64,000 bases of DNA from Acidobacteriota bacterium (GCA_013289765.1 JABCZI010000002.1:1-64000); one strand, 5' to 3'. Positions 24,670 to 33,412 are shown, counted from the first letter of the stretch. Notes: generated by a model from the letters alone, not told the origin. Made by a program: numbers and translations.

Positions 24670-24796
24670 ATCGGTAAGGTGGGTGTTCGCAACCTGACTT
24701 CTTGTTTCCGCAGTGGATTCCTACATCGCAAGCTTTGCACTCGCACTGGCAGGGTGGCGCGGGTTTGACCTCTGTTGGTACTTTCTTGGCTGCCAT
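24650..24796 (-). CDS. small Cys-rich protein
   Basis: About 48 residues from the ATG at 24796, with GGGGATGGG just upstream. It contains C-Q-C-E-C-K-A-C-D, then I-H-C-G-N-K-K-S-G-C-E, six Cys in about 22 residues, after a Lys/Pro-rich lead. This suggests a metal-binding mini-protein, though not a classical metallothionein. The real extent is uncertain because the frame is open to 24853. Confidence 0.45.
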   Translation of the reverse strand: MAAKKVPTEVKPAPPCQCECKACDVGIHCGNKKSGCEHPPYRSTPRTH

Positions 24797-24929
24797 CCCA
24801 TCCCCGCCCAATGACAACGCGTTATGCTGCGAACGGTTGAACCCTTTCGACACTGCAAATTAGCGCGGTTGATAATTCGAGACTAGCACCGCGTGTCAAG
24901 TGAATGTCGGCTCGCCAATTTCACCACAT

Positions 24930-27179
24930 CTAGGTTCTGGACGGTTGTCGAATGGAGATGGCCAGTGTTCCGCATTCATCCAGTTCGAAATCTTTTCCTG
25001 GCGGAATGACTGTCGTGGCGCTGTATTCGGTGACGATTGCAGGGCCGCGGTAGGGTTTGCCGGGGGTTAAATTCTCACGAGCGTGGATGGGCGTGGACAG
25101 GGTCTTGCCATCGAATAAGACCTGAGCTTTGGGAACGGAAGGCCTGCCGGGCTTTGCCCGGCCTGGACGGCCGAGGGCGGACGTCCCCACATGGTTCATT
25201 TTGTTCGCATTGGTAGATGACGCTTTCAGCGGTGGGGACTTTATTGTGGCGCGGAGGCGGAGGGTTACGAGTTCGACTGCGCGAGTGGGATGGGCGTAGC
25301 CGTACCGGCGGGTGTGTTCTTTCTGAAAATCGGCGATCAGGTTTTGGGTGAAGGGAATATTGAGTTCGTATCCCTGTCCGCGGTAACGGAGGTCGGCGGT
25401 GCGTTGATAGTGCACTCTTCCCTGCCAGGTTTCTCGATGAAAATCCTTCGCGGCATTTTGCTCCAAGCGTTCGAATTCCTGAGTGATCCGCGCGTGCGGG
25501 AGTTTTGCTGCAACGACTAACAGGATGGTGCGGGAATAATCCTTGACCACATCGCTGACCAGAATACCGAGAGCGGAGAGAGCGCCGGGCAGGGCGGGAA
25601 CGATTACTTGCGGGATGCTAAGGGATTCCGCGAGGGCGCAGGCGTGAAGGCCTCCGGCGCCACCGAAAGCGACGAGAGCAAAGTCGCGGGGATCGCGGCC
25701 GCGCTCGATGGAGACGACGCGGATGGCTTTCTCCATGGTGGAGTTGACCACGCGGATCACGCCAGCGGCAAAGGTTTCGAGAGCGAGAGGACTTCCCTGC
25801 TGCTTCAGCCATTTGCGAGTGATGCGGCGGGTGCGGTCGAGATCCAGGGTGAAGTCTCCGCCGAGAAATTGCGTGGGTTGCAGGCGGCCGAGCAGGAGAT
25901 TGGCATCGGTGACGGTGGGCTGGGTGCCGCGTCCGTAGCAGATCGGGCCGGGGTCAGCACCGGCGGATTCGGGGCCCACGCGCAGGACGCCACCGGCATC
26001 AAAGCGGGCGAGCGAACCTCCACCGGCGCCGACGGTGTGGATATCGAGAATGGGGACGCTGATGGGGAGTCCGGCGATTTGGGCGTCGGTGGCGGTGGTG
26101 GGCGAGCCATCGACTAGAGAGACGTCGGTGGAAGTGCCTCCCATGTCGAAGGCGATGATGCGGTGGACGCCGCTGCGGCGCGCGCTGGCCGCTGCGCCGA
26201 TTACGCCTCCAGCGGGGCCGGAGAGAACCGTGCGGACAGGTTCGCGGACGGCGGAGGCGAGGGAGGTGATGCCTCCGGAGGATTGCATGACGAAGATGCG
26301 GGGGGCTGAAGCCCCGTTTTTATTGGAGCTTTTCGCGGCGCTAAAGCGCCGCTCTTCCACTTTTGCGGCGCTGAAGTGCCGCTCTTTCACTTTTGGATTT
26401 CTTTTTGCAGCGCTGAAGCGCTGCTCCACCCTGAGGCGCGCGGGCGAGTCGCCCGTTCCCACACGATTTGTGATTGGGGACGTGGCTTCCCTTGCTACCG
26501 AATGGTGAACCGCACGGGATTGTAGATTTTCCAGGTAGCGCTGCATTACTGGTTGCAGGTAGGCATTGATTACTACGGTTGAGGTGCGTTCGTATTCGCG
26601 GAATTCGGGGAGAATCTGGTGCGAGATCGAGAGTGGGACGTCGAGAGGCTTGAGAGCTTCCGCGATTGCCAATTCGTTTTTTGGATTCACGAACGAGAAG
26701 AGCAACGAGATGGCGATGGACTCGGGCTGTGCCGTGGCTATTTGTGCGACTAGCGATTCCAGCTTCGCGGGCGAGGGCGAGCTTAGGATTTCTCCGCTGC
26801 TGGAGACGCGTTCTTCGATACCGAAGCGGAGATCGGTGGGGACTAAGGGTTCGATGCGGTCGAAGAAAAAGTCGTAGAGTTTGGGACGGGCCTGGCGTCC
26901 GATCTCGATGGCGTCTTCGAATCCGGCGGTGGTGATTAGAGCGGTGCGGGCTCCTTTGCGTTCGAGCAGTGCGTTGGTGCCGACGGTGGTGCCGTGCAGG
27001 ATAATGAACTCGCCTTCGTGATTTATCTTTTGGAGCGCCTCGACAATGGCTTGGGAGGGATCGGCGGGAGTGGAAAATACTTTCAGCATGCGCAGGTGAC
27101 CGCGGTCGATCCAGACGCAGTCGGTGAAGGTGCCGCCGGTGTCGATGGCGACGCGGAGTGGGTGGAGGCTGCGGGGCAT
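24930..27179 (-). CDS. hyuA: hydantoinase A/5-oxoprolinase family ATPase
   Basis: About 749 residues. HyuA-type enzymes use ATP to open cyclic amides such as hydantoins or 5-oxoproline, or as acetone carboxylase subunits. The actin-like ATPase motifs are A-I-D-T-G-G-T-F-T-D near the N-terminus and F-D-M-G-G-T-S-T-D-V-S in the middle, with G-P-A-G-G-V-I-G. A HyuB partner is not in the window. Two in-frame insertions of palindromic repeat DNA interrupt poorly conserved linkers: residues about 222-294 (26298-26516), with F-S-A-A-K three times, and a Gly/Arg/Pro-rich stretch from 25141-25190. The start at 27179 is chosen because the upstream extension lacks family similarity. Confidence 0.9.
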   Translation of the reverse strand: MPRSLHPLRVAIDTGGTFTDCVWIDRGHLRMLKVFSTPADPSQAIVEALQKINHEGEFIILHGTTVGTNALLERKGARTALITTAGFEDAIEIGRQARPKLYDFFFDRIEPLVPTDLRFGIEERVSSSGEILSSPSPAKLESLVAQIATAQPESIAISLLFSFVNPKNELAIAEALKPLDVPLSISHQILPEFREYERTSTVVINAYLQPVMQRYLENLQSRAVHHSVAREATSPITNRVGTGDSPARLRVEQRFSAAKRNPKVKERHFSAAKVEERRFSAAKSSNKNGASAPRIFVMQSSGGITSLASAVREPVRTVLSGPAGGVIGAAASARRSGVHRIIAFDMGGTSTDVSLVDGSPTTATDAQIAGLPISVPILDIHTVGAGGGSLARFDAGGVLRVGPESAGADPGPICYGRGTQPTVTDANLLLGRLQPTQFLGGDFTLDLDRTRRITRKWLKQQGSPLALETFAAGVIRVVNSTMEKAIRVVSIERGRDPRDFALVAFGGAGGLHACALAESLSIPQVIVPALPGALSALGILVSDVVKDYSRTILLVVAAKLPHARITQEFERLEQNAAKDFHRETWQGRVHYQRTADLRYRGQGYELNIPFTQNLIADFQKEHTRRYGYAHPTRAVELVTLRLRATIKSPPLKASSTNANKMNHVGTSALGRPGRAKPGRPSVPKAQVLFDGKTLSTPIHARENLTPGKPYRGPAIVTEYSATTVIPPGKDFELDECGTLAISIRQPSRT
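25141..25190. repeat. palindromic element inside the hyuA-like gene (second insertion)
   Basis: The core GCCGGGCTTTGCCCGGC lies at 25146-25162, with GGGCGGACGTCCCC following. It encodes G-T-S-A-L-G-R-P-G-R-A-K-P-G-R-P-S in frame between conserved parts of the protein. Palindromes of similar style occur in spacers at 3377-3524 and 8451-8614. Confidence 0.75.
26298..26516. repeat. palindromic repeat array inside the hyuA-like gene (first insertion)
   Basis: About 219 bp built from hairpin words: GGGGCTGAAGCCCC (26308-26321), GCGGCGCTAAAGCGCCGC (26336-26353), GCGGCGCTGAAGTGCCGC (26365-26382) and CAGCGCTGAAGCGCTG (26408-26423), then GGCGAGTCGCCC-type sequence. The length keeps the reading frame, and each hairpin yields F-S-A-A-K in the protein. 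Confidence 0.85.
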
Positions 27180-27216
27180 GGATTGAATTAGGAAAGTTAG
27201 GGTAACATTTGCGGCT

Positions 27217-27822
27217 ATGAGATACACATTTCTCGTCGAAACCTATGCCACCGAACGGGTGAAGGTGGTCAGCGTGTGGAGCGAGTTTAGGGATGAGGAT
27301 CTTGCGGTGCGTCCGCGGGGGGACGACGCGCGAGGGCGCAGCGTGCTGGAGCAGATGGTGCATCAGTGTGTGAGCGAAGACTTGTGGTTCCGCAACATGC
27401 TTGGGATTGATGTGGGTGCGCCTCCGCTGCCAAAGCAGGAAGTGCGGCTGGAGTTTATGAAACGTTATGCGGAGGACAGCGGGAAGCGACTGGCGGCGCT
27501 CCAGGGGAAAGATGATTTGTGGTGGGAGGCCGACACGAAGTTTTTCGACGTGCCGCGGTCGCGGGCGTGGGTGATGACGAGGAGAATCGCGCATACTTCA
27601 CATCATCGCGGACAGTTGATGGCGATGCTGAGGATGCTGGGGCGCGAACTGCACAGCAATTACGGGCCGACTGCGGATACGGGCGGGCTGATGCAGAATC
27701 ACGCGCCGACGATTTATGCGTATGAGAGTTTGGAGGAGTTGTTGGCGGGGGAGAGTGCCGGAGGCAGGAAGGCGAAGTTGCCGGGGAGTGGCGGGAATAC
27801 GGTGACGGAGAGAGCGGGATAA
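27217..27822 (+). CDS. DinB-family protein
   Basis: 201 residues, a four-helix bundle of the DinB/YfiT type. Metal-binding His residues are visible in E-Q-M-V-H-Q-C-V-S-E-D and A-H-T-S-H-H-R-G-Q-L. Family members are thiol transferases or damage-inducible proteins of unclear role. It is divergent from the hyuA-like gene with only 37 bp between starts, so the promoters probably overlap. The last ~35 residues are a Gly-rich tail. Confidence 0.85.
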   Translation: MRYTFLVETYATERVKVVSVWSEFRDEDLAVRPRGDDARGRSVLEQMVHQCVSEDLWFRNMLGIDVGAPPLPKQEVRLEFMKRYAEDSGKRLAALQGKDDLWWEADTKFFDVPRSRAWVMTRRIAHTSHHRGQLMAMLRMLGRELHSNYGPTADTGGLMQNHAPTIYAYESLEELLAGESAGGRKAKLPGSGGNTVTERAG

Positions 27823-27829
27823 GCGTCCA

Positions 27830-28246
27830 CTACGTCCAGGGATTTAATACGGTTTTGAGAACGGTGAAGTGCTGAACGTTTCGCGTGACGAGAGTCAGGC
27901 GGTGAACTTCCGCCGTGGCAGCCAGAAAGGCGTCGATTGCGCTGATCGGTCTTCCCTTTGATGCGCACCGGGCCACGGTTCGCCCCCAGGCATCGGCGAC
28001 GGTCTGATTGACAGGAAGAATCCTGCCTTCAAAGCGGAGGAGCAACTCGTGTTCCAGCCATTGCTCATAACGCCGGCGCAGACTTCCGTCCGACATACGC
28101 TCAATTCCGTAGCGCAGCTCCGCCAGCGTGACCACACTTAGAAAAAGAGTCTCCTCATCGGCGCTGTTGGACCAGGCGGTGAGCCCGGGGTTTGGGCGCG
28201 GCTTCTGCCATTCTGAAATTGCGTTGGTATCGAGAAGAAAACTCAC
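27830..28246 (-). CDS. vapC: PIN-domain toxin, VapC family
   Basis: About 138 residues from a GTG at 28246 that overlaps the antitoxin stop (GTGA). PIN-domain acidic residues are visible in F-L-L-D-T-N-A-I-S-E (Asp), V-V-T-L-A-E-L-R-Y-G (Glu) and S-A-I-D-A-F-L-A-A-T-A (Asp), with T-R-N near the end. VapC proteins are ribonucleases that cut tRNA or rRNA when freed from antitoxin. It is coupled to the gene directly upstream. A longer frame to 28360 has no support. Confidence 0.92.
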   Translation of the reverse strand: MSFLLDTNAISEWQKPRPNPGLTAWSNSADEETLFLSVVTLAELRYGIERMSDGSLRRRYEQWLEHELLLRFEGRILPVNQTVADAWGRTVARCASKGRPISAIDAFLAATAEVHRLTLVTRNVQHFTVLKTVLNPWT

Positions 28247-28500
28247 AAGTCGACCTTGCGGGGACGAGTGCGACGAGGAAGCTTCAATCCTCCCTCCCGC
28301 AACGGTGAGGAGGCAAAGAAATCCGCAAGAGTACCGACGCGCTTGGTTTTGCGATTCCACTCATCGGCATCGACCACCACGGCGGCTTTGCGTCCGCGGC
28401 GGGTTATGGTCTGCGGGCCTTCGGAGGTTGCGCGATTTATAACTTCGCTCAATTTTGCTTTGGCTTGGGCTACGGTCCAGGATTGCGATTGTGAGCTCAA
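28243..28500 (-). CDS. Phd/YefM-type antitoxin
   Basis: 85 residues. The start S-W-T-V-A-Q-A-K-A-K-L-S-E-V-I and I-T-R-R-G-R-K-A-A-V-V-V is the Phd/YefM DNA-binding fold. The basic C-terminal tail (L-K-L-P-R-R-T-R-P-R-K-V) should bind and block the VapC toxin encoded next, whose start codon overlaps this stop. A near-consensus promoter lies 30 bp upstream of the start codon, and the pair probably represses itself. Confidence 0.92.
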   Translation of the reverse strand: MSSQSQSWTVAQAKAKLSEVINRATSEGPQTITRRGRKAAVVVDADEWNRKTKRVGTLADFFASSPLREGGLKLPRRTRPRKVDL

Positions 28501-28529
28501 AGGACTGACCTCAGATGGTTATGATGGTC

Positions 28530-28558
28530 ATTATAGTCATCTGACAGCGTGCGATCAA
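28530..28558 (-). promoter_or_regulatory. promoter of the antitoxin-toxin operon
   Basis: On the minus strand TTGATC (28558-28553) and a perfect TATAAT (28535-28530) are separated by 17 bp, followed by the antitoxin ATG about 30 bp later. The -10 region lies within repeated ATGGTCAT/TAGTCAT words that could be the operator. Confidence 0.65.
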
Positions 28559-28580
28559 GAGCTTCTCTCGGCTGGACGGC

Positions 28581-28600
28581 CCCTTCGACTCCGCTCAGGG
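28581..28600 (-). repeat. 20-bp dispersed repeat, copy 2
   Basis: The minus strand reads CCCTGAGCGGAGTCGAAGGG, one base different from 11384-11403. It lies in the short spacer between the toxin-antitoxin operon promoter and sucA. Confidence 0.7.
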
Positions 28601-28645
28601 CAGGCTTGAGCGGCCGTACCCACATAAGTCGCGTAACCCGCGCGG

Positions 28646-31171
28646 CTATCCCTTGGTAGTAAAAGCCAGCGTCAGCAGCGTCTTCTGTTCTACCTCATGC
28701 GCTTTGGCGCTGCCGGTGGCGGGGCTGGCGCTGGAGCTGCGTTTGACCGACATGACATGGCGATCGCCGGCGATGCGTTGGAGGCGGGGAAGCATGTTGA
28801 ATAGGGCTCCCATGTTGGCAGGCTCTTCCTGGACCCAGACGATGTCTCCATCTTTGCCGTGGCGGGCGAATTCGGCGGAAAGTTCTTCTTCCGGGAAGGG
28901 ATAGAGTTGTTCGAGAAAGACGATGGCGGTGCTGGAATCTTTTCTCTTCTTCCGTTCGGCTTTGAGTTCGTGGCCGATTTTTCCGGTGCAGACCAGGATA
29001 CGGTCGGCTTCTCCGATTTCGGTGTCGGGAATTACATTTAAAAAACTTTTCTGCGTGAAGTCGGCGATGGGCGATGACGCATCGGGATGGCGCAACATGC
29101 TTTTCGGGGTGAAGACTACAAGCGGTTTGCGCCAGTGGCGCAGGGCCTGGCGGCGCAGTAGATGAAAATATTGTGCGGCGTTGGAGGGCTGAGCGATCTG
29201 GATGTTGTGTTTCGCCGCGAGTTGCAGAAAGCGTTCGATGCGGGCGCTGGAGTGTTCCGGGCCTTGACCTTCGTAGCCGTGAGGCAGGAGCATGACGACG
29301 CCGGAGAGCAATCCCCACTTGGCTTCGCCAGCGGAGATGAACTGATCGATGATGGCTTGCGCGACGTTCACAAAATCACCGAACTGGGCCTCCCAGAGAA
29401 CGAGCGCCTCGGGATAGTCGCGGCTGTAGCCATATTCGAAGCCGAGCACTCCGGGTTCGGAAAGAGTGGAGTTGTGAATTCCGCAGCGGGCCTGGCCGGC
29501 GGCGACGTTTTCCAGCGGAACGTATTCGTTCTCATTCTCGATGTCTACGAGAACGGAATGGCGCTGGTTGAAGGTGCCGCGGCGGGAATCCTGGCCAGAG
29601 AGGCGAACGGGAATACCGGCTTTCACCAAACTCGCGAAAGCCAAGGCTTCAGCCATGCCGTAATCTACCGGACGCTTGCCTGTTCCCATCTCTGCGCGCT
29701 GTTCCAGGAGCTTTTTTACTTTGGGATGGATGTGGAAACCTTCGGGGTACGCAGACAGGACATTCCCCAGTTGCGCTAATTCATCGGTGGAGAGTCCGGT
29801 TTCTACTTCGTACTCCGGTTTGTGGAGGCCTCCGTAGTATTGGTCCCAATAGGAAGGCATGTTCCGCATCAGCGGTTTTTTTGTGATCTTGCCGGCATTT
29901 TTCTGTGCAGATTCGAACTCGGCTTTGATGGCCGCGGCTTGGGCTGGAGCATCGGCCGCACCGGCATCATCGGCATAGATCTCCCAAAGCGGGGGATGTT
30001 CTTTGATTTTTTTGTAGAGCAGCGGCTGAGTGACGGTGGGGTCATCAACTTCACTGTGCCCGTGGCGGCGGTAGCCGATGAGATCGATGACGACGTCGGT
30101 GCCGAAGCGATAGCGATATTCGGTAGCCATGCGGGCGACGCGGACAACGGCGTCCACATCTTCGCCGTTCACGTGGAAGATGGGAATCGACTGGCGGCGC
30201 GCGATACAGGCAGCGAAACGCGTGGAGTGCTCTTCGAGATAGCTGGTGGTGAATCCCAGAAGGTTATTCACGATCACATGAATGGTGCCGCCGACGGTGT
30301 AGCCTGGCAGGTCGGCGTAGTTCATGGTTTCGGCTAGGATGCCTTGTCCGGCGAATGCGGCATCGCCGTGGACCAGCAAAGGAAGATACTTTTCGCGTCC
30401 ACCTTCGCCTGTTCGATCTTGTTTTGCGCGAGTGCGTCCGACGGTGACAGGATCGACGGCTTCGAGATGGCTGGGGTTTGAAACCAGATGGATGTGAACT
30501 TTGTTGCCGCTGCGCGTGACGTATTCGCCGGTCGCGCCCATGTGATATTTCACATCGCCGGAACCGAGGACGCTGCGGGGATCGACGTCCTCGAAGCCGG
30601 CAAAAATCTCTTCCGGCGATCGCCTGGCTACGTGGGCCATCACGTTGAGGCGGCCGCGATGGCTCATACCCATGACGAGTTCGACGGCGCCGAGGCGTGA
30701 GCCGGTTTCGAGAATTTCATCGACTAGTGGGAGCAACGCGGTGACGCCTTCGAGCGAGAAGCGCTTGCTGCCGAGATAGCGCTGCTGCATCACCTGCTCG
30801 AAGACGTCGGCGCGAATCAGCAAATCGAGAATCCGCTTCTGGTCTTTTTCCGTAACCGCGGATTCAGCGGCGGGCGATTCCATGCGCTCGTAAATCCAGC
30901 GGCGGCGATCGGGGGAATAGATGTGATTGATCTCGACACCGACAGTTGAGGAATAAATGGCGCGGGCTTCACGAGCGTATTCGCCTTCAATCTGCAATTC
31001 GGGAGTGGGGCGGGGACGGAGGAAACCGAGGGGGTCGAGGTCGCCCTCAAGATATCCCCACTGCCGGAAAGCGTTGAATGCGCTTTCGCGCTCGGGACTA
31101 GAACCATTTTTCGAAGGAGAGCCGAGTACGGCGGCGGCGCCAGTGGTGGTCTTAGATTTTGGGGTTGCCAT
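28646..31171 (-). CDS. sucA: 2-oxoglutarate dehydrogenase E1 component
   Basis: 841 residues. It is the thiamine diphosphate-dependent decarboxylase of the 2-oxoglutarate dehydrogenase complex in the TCA cycle. Signs are M-G-M-S-H-R-G-R-L-N-V-M, H-L-V-S-N-P-S-H-L-E, H-G-D-A-A-F-A-G-Q-G, F-H-V-N-G-E-D, Y-R-R-H-G-H-S-E and, in the C-terminal half, S-G-Q-D-S-R-R-G-T-F and H-G-Y-E-G-Q-G-P-E-H-S-S. The N-terminal ~35 residues are an extra Ser/Thr/Ala-rich stretch. The E2 and E3 subunits are not next to it. Confidence 0.97.
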   Translation of the reverse strand: MATPKSKTTTGAAAVLGSPSKNGSSPERESAFNAFRQWGYLEGDLDPLGFLRPRPTPELQIEGEYAREARAIYSSTVGVEINHIYSPDRRRWIYERMESPAAESAVTEKDQKRILDLLIRADVFEQVMQQRYLGSKRFSLEGVTALLPLVDEILETGSRLGAVELVMGMSHRGRLNVMAHVARRSPEEIFAGFEDVDPRSVLGSGDVKYHMGATGEYVTRSGNKVHIHLVSNPSHLEAVDPVTVGRTRAKQDRTGEGGREKYLPLLVHGDAAFAGQGILAETMNYADLPGYTVGGTIHVIVNNLLGFTTSYLEEHSTRFAACIARRQSIPIFHVNGEDVDAVVRVARMATEYRYRFGTDVVIDLIGYRRHGHSEVDDPTVTQPLLYKKIKEHPPLWEIYADDAGAADAPAQAAAIKAEFESAQKNAGKITKKPLMRNMPSYWDQYYGGLHKPEYEVETGLSTDELAQLGNVLSAYPEGFHIHPKVKKLLEQRAEMGTGKRPVDYGMAEALAFASLVKAGIPVRLSGQDSRRGTFNQRHSVLVDIENENEYVPLENVAAGQARCGIHNSTLSEPGVLGFEYGYSRDYPEALVLWEAQFGDFVNVAQAIIDQFISAGEAKWGLLSGVVMLLPHGYEGQGPEHSSARIERFLQLAAKHNIQIAQPSNAAQYFHLLRRQALRHWRKPLVVFTPKSMLRHPDASSPIADFTQKSFLNVIPDTEIGEADRILVCTGKIGHELKAERKKRKDSSTAIVFLEQLYPFPEEELSAEFARHGKDGDIVWVQEEPANMGALFNMLPRLQRIAGDRHVMSVKRSSSASPATGSAKAHEVEQKTLLTLAFTTKG

Positions 31172-31317
31172 ATGAGTTCGTTACTAGAATAACGGATGCG
31201 CGGCGGGATGGGCGAGATTCTGAGTGACTATAAAGAACTTTAAACACAAGCGACACAGGGGACACGGAGGGTAAAGCCTGCAGAGCTGTGCAAACGCCAC
31301 AACCTGCAAATTAAGAT

Positions 31318-31353
31318 GGCGTCAACTGGCGGCTGACTTTGCCGGTTGACGCC
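31318..31353 (-). terminator. hairpin after the phosphoesterase gene
   Basis: GGCGTCAACTGGC (31318-31330) pairs with GCCGGTTGACGCC (31341-31353) through 13 bp with one G-T. It lies 38 bp after the stop of the minus-strand phosphoesterase gene. The following T-run is weak (ATCTTAATTT), so this is a probable, not certain, terminator. Confidence 0.6.
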
Positions 31354-31390
31354 AATCCAGGGCCACTTAGAGTTACGAAACTTACTCTCT

Positions 31391-33412
31391 TTAGTGATCG
31401 CCAAATGAGAACAAGTCCATTAGATCTCCGAGCGCTGGACTGTTCGACGGAACGTAGGGATTAGACTTGCTGGCGACAGGATTCGGGAAATTATCCCGGC
31501 TGCGAGCCGTCAGCGGAGCCAGTCCCCAGTTCGCTTCGATGAACTTCAGGATCGAAACGTGGTCGGCGTAGGTGTGCGAGATGTGCCCGGCCCTGGTATA
31601 TGGAGAAACCACCAGCGTAGGGATGCGGGTGCCGTCGCCAAAGTAGTCGAGTGGTTGAATGTAGCCGGAGTCGTAATAACCGCCGCCCTCGTCGAAGGTG
31701 ACGATGATGGCCGTGCTCTGCCACAGGGCCGGATTAGCTTGCACGCCGTCAACGATTTTTTTGACGAAGCCTTCGAACAAATTAAGCTTCGAAGAAGACG
31801 GGTGCCCGTCAAGCCAGCCGTCGGGCTTGACATACGAAACGGCGGGTAAGTTTCCGTTCTTGAGCGCCGCGTACAGCGCGGTGGTGTCCTGCAAGTTTGC
31901 GCGGGTGGAGGGGTTCGTCATGATGGAAGTCGAGTACTGGAACGGGTTGCAGATGTTGCAATAAGTATTGTCAGGAGTAACGTAGTTTCCATCTGGATTG
32001 GCCAGGTAGGCGCTCCACTGGTCTCCGTAGTAGGCCCAAGAGACGCCTTGCTCGCTCAACTCATCGCCGATGTTGCGAAGCGGAGATGGAGGAATCGTGA
32101 AAACAGTCTCGTTGGGATTACCGATGTCGGCGTAAGCGCTCGAGCCATTGCCGTAGTAGCCGGGGTTGTAATTATTCAAGAGGTAGAAGTGATTCGCATC
32201 GCAGTTGGGATTGATGGGCTTGCTCAGTGTGCTCAGATAAGTGGTGATCTGCGATACGCCAGGCTGGGTTGCGTCAGAGCAGTTGGAGTAGGTGCCGCCG
32301 CCGTAAGATGGGGATCCGTAAGAACCGCCGCCGTAGCCATCCTCGGTGTACCAGTTGTTGGTGCCAGACTGGGGATCCGGATTCTCGATTTCGTCCACAA
32401 CGCCGGCGTTGGGGCTGCCCGCGGCGACCAGTTGATTGTGCGGCGGCTCCACGGGGTTTCCGTTGCCATCGCTGAACCAGATCGCATCGCCGGTGCCGAG
32501 CATTACGTGGTTGGCGCCGGTTCCACCCATAACGGCTTGATGAAAGTTATCGCTCATCGCGAAATTGTCGGCAAGATACTTGAAGTACGGAGCATCGCCC
32601 TGCTGCATGTTGTAGAAGCCCATCGAGGTCGAGCCTTCTTTGGTGCTGGTGTCGCTGAAGCCGGAGGGCTGGCTGAGCCCGTTGGTTCCTGCTCCGACCG
32701 TGACTTCGACCCAGGGGAACAGATCGCCACGGCATCCGCTGGGATTCTGAGGTGTAGCATTCGTGGCGTTGCAATCAAACTGTTGCCACATCTGGTAGAA
32801 GCGGTGCACAGGGCTGTTGGTATAGGAATCGTACGGCAGGGTTGCTGAGGTCAACTGGAACGGGCCGGAAGGTTTGGTGGTCGCGTTCGGGACGCGAGTG
32901 TCGATTGCTCCGTGAGCAAGGCCGGTACCGCCAGTGGTCAGGTACACGTAGTAGTTATTGGGCAATCCGTTTTCGTATTTCTTGGCCTGCCCAATGCTCT
33001 TGAACGGCGCGGTGGTGTATCCACCCGCAAGCACTGGCGGCAACACCGAATACGGGGTGTTGCTCGATGGATTCAACTGAAAAAGGCTGGTGTCGCTGGC
33101 GGAGGATTGGCTGGCTGAGGAGAAGTTGGGTCCGGGAGTGCCGTCCGCATTGACAATGCCTTCCGACAGCAGGTTCAAGATAGATTCGTCCTCTTTGGGC
33201 TGATAGGTGGCGAAGACGTGATCGAAGGTGCGGTTTTCTCCGATGATCACAATGACATGTTGAATGGGAGTAGCGGTTGCGGTGTGCTTGGCAGGGTGCT
33301 TCTCCGGTTCGGAAGCAGCGGCTGTGGCAGGCGCGCCCAGGTTAACCAGCAAAGCAAAAATGCTGGTTGCAACCGCGAGGTGCTTTCTGACGTCTGTTAA
33401 GCGAGAAGACAT
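31391..33412 (-). CDS. secreted phosphoesterase (phospholipase C/acid phosphatase-like)
   Basis: 673 residues with an N-terminal signal region (about 10-33). The alkaline-phosphatase-superfamily phosphoesterase domain (PF04185) starts at I-Q-H-V-I-V-I-I-G-E-N-R-T-F-D-H-V-F, which holds the first metal ligands and nucleophile region. T-F-D-E-G-G-G-Y-Y-D and Y-T-R-A-G-H-I-S-H-T later give the other metal site. It is likely periplasmic or extracellular and releases phosphate from phospholipids or other esters, which would suit the PhoB/PhoR/PhoU genes in this window. The substrate is not determinable. Confidence 0.9.
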   Translation of the reverse strand: MSSRLTDVRKHLAVATSIFALLVNLGAPATAAASEPEKHPAKHTATATPIQHVIVIIGENRTFDHVFATYQPKEDESILNLLSEGIVNADGTPGPNFSSASQSSASDTSLFQLNPSSNTPYSVLPPVLAGGYTTAPFKSIGQAKKYENGLPNNYYVYLTTGGTGLAHGAIDTRVPNATTKPSGPFQLTSATLPYDSYTNSPVHRFYQMWQQFDCNATNATPQNPSGCRGDLFPWVEVTVGAGTNGLSQPSGFSDTSTKEGSTSMGFYNMQQGDAPYFKYLADNFAMSDNFHQAVMGGTGANHVMLGTGDAIWFSDGNGNPVEPPHNQLVAAGSPNAGVVDEIENPDPQSGTNNWYTEDGYGGGSYGSPSYGGGTYSNCSDATQPGVSQITTYLSTLSKPINPNCDANHFYLLNNYNPGYYGNGSSAYADIGNPNETVFTIPPSPLRNIGDELSEQGVSWAYYGDQWSAYLANPDGNYVTPDNTYCNICNPFQYSTSIMTNPSTRANLQDTTALYAALKNGNLPAVSYVKPDGWLDGHPSSSKLNLFEGFVKKIVDGVQANPALWQSTAIIVTFDEGGGYYDSGYIQPLDYFGDGTRIPTLVVSPYTRAGHISHTYADHVSILKFIEANWGLAPLTARSRDNFPNPVASKSNPYVPSNSPALGDLMDLFSFGDH

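Noticed and set aside
26298-26516. CRISPR-like repeat array
   Set aside because: Repeats are short palindromes of varying sequence without regular unique spacers, and they are part of a reading frame; no cas gene is present.
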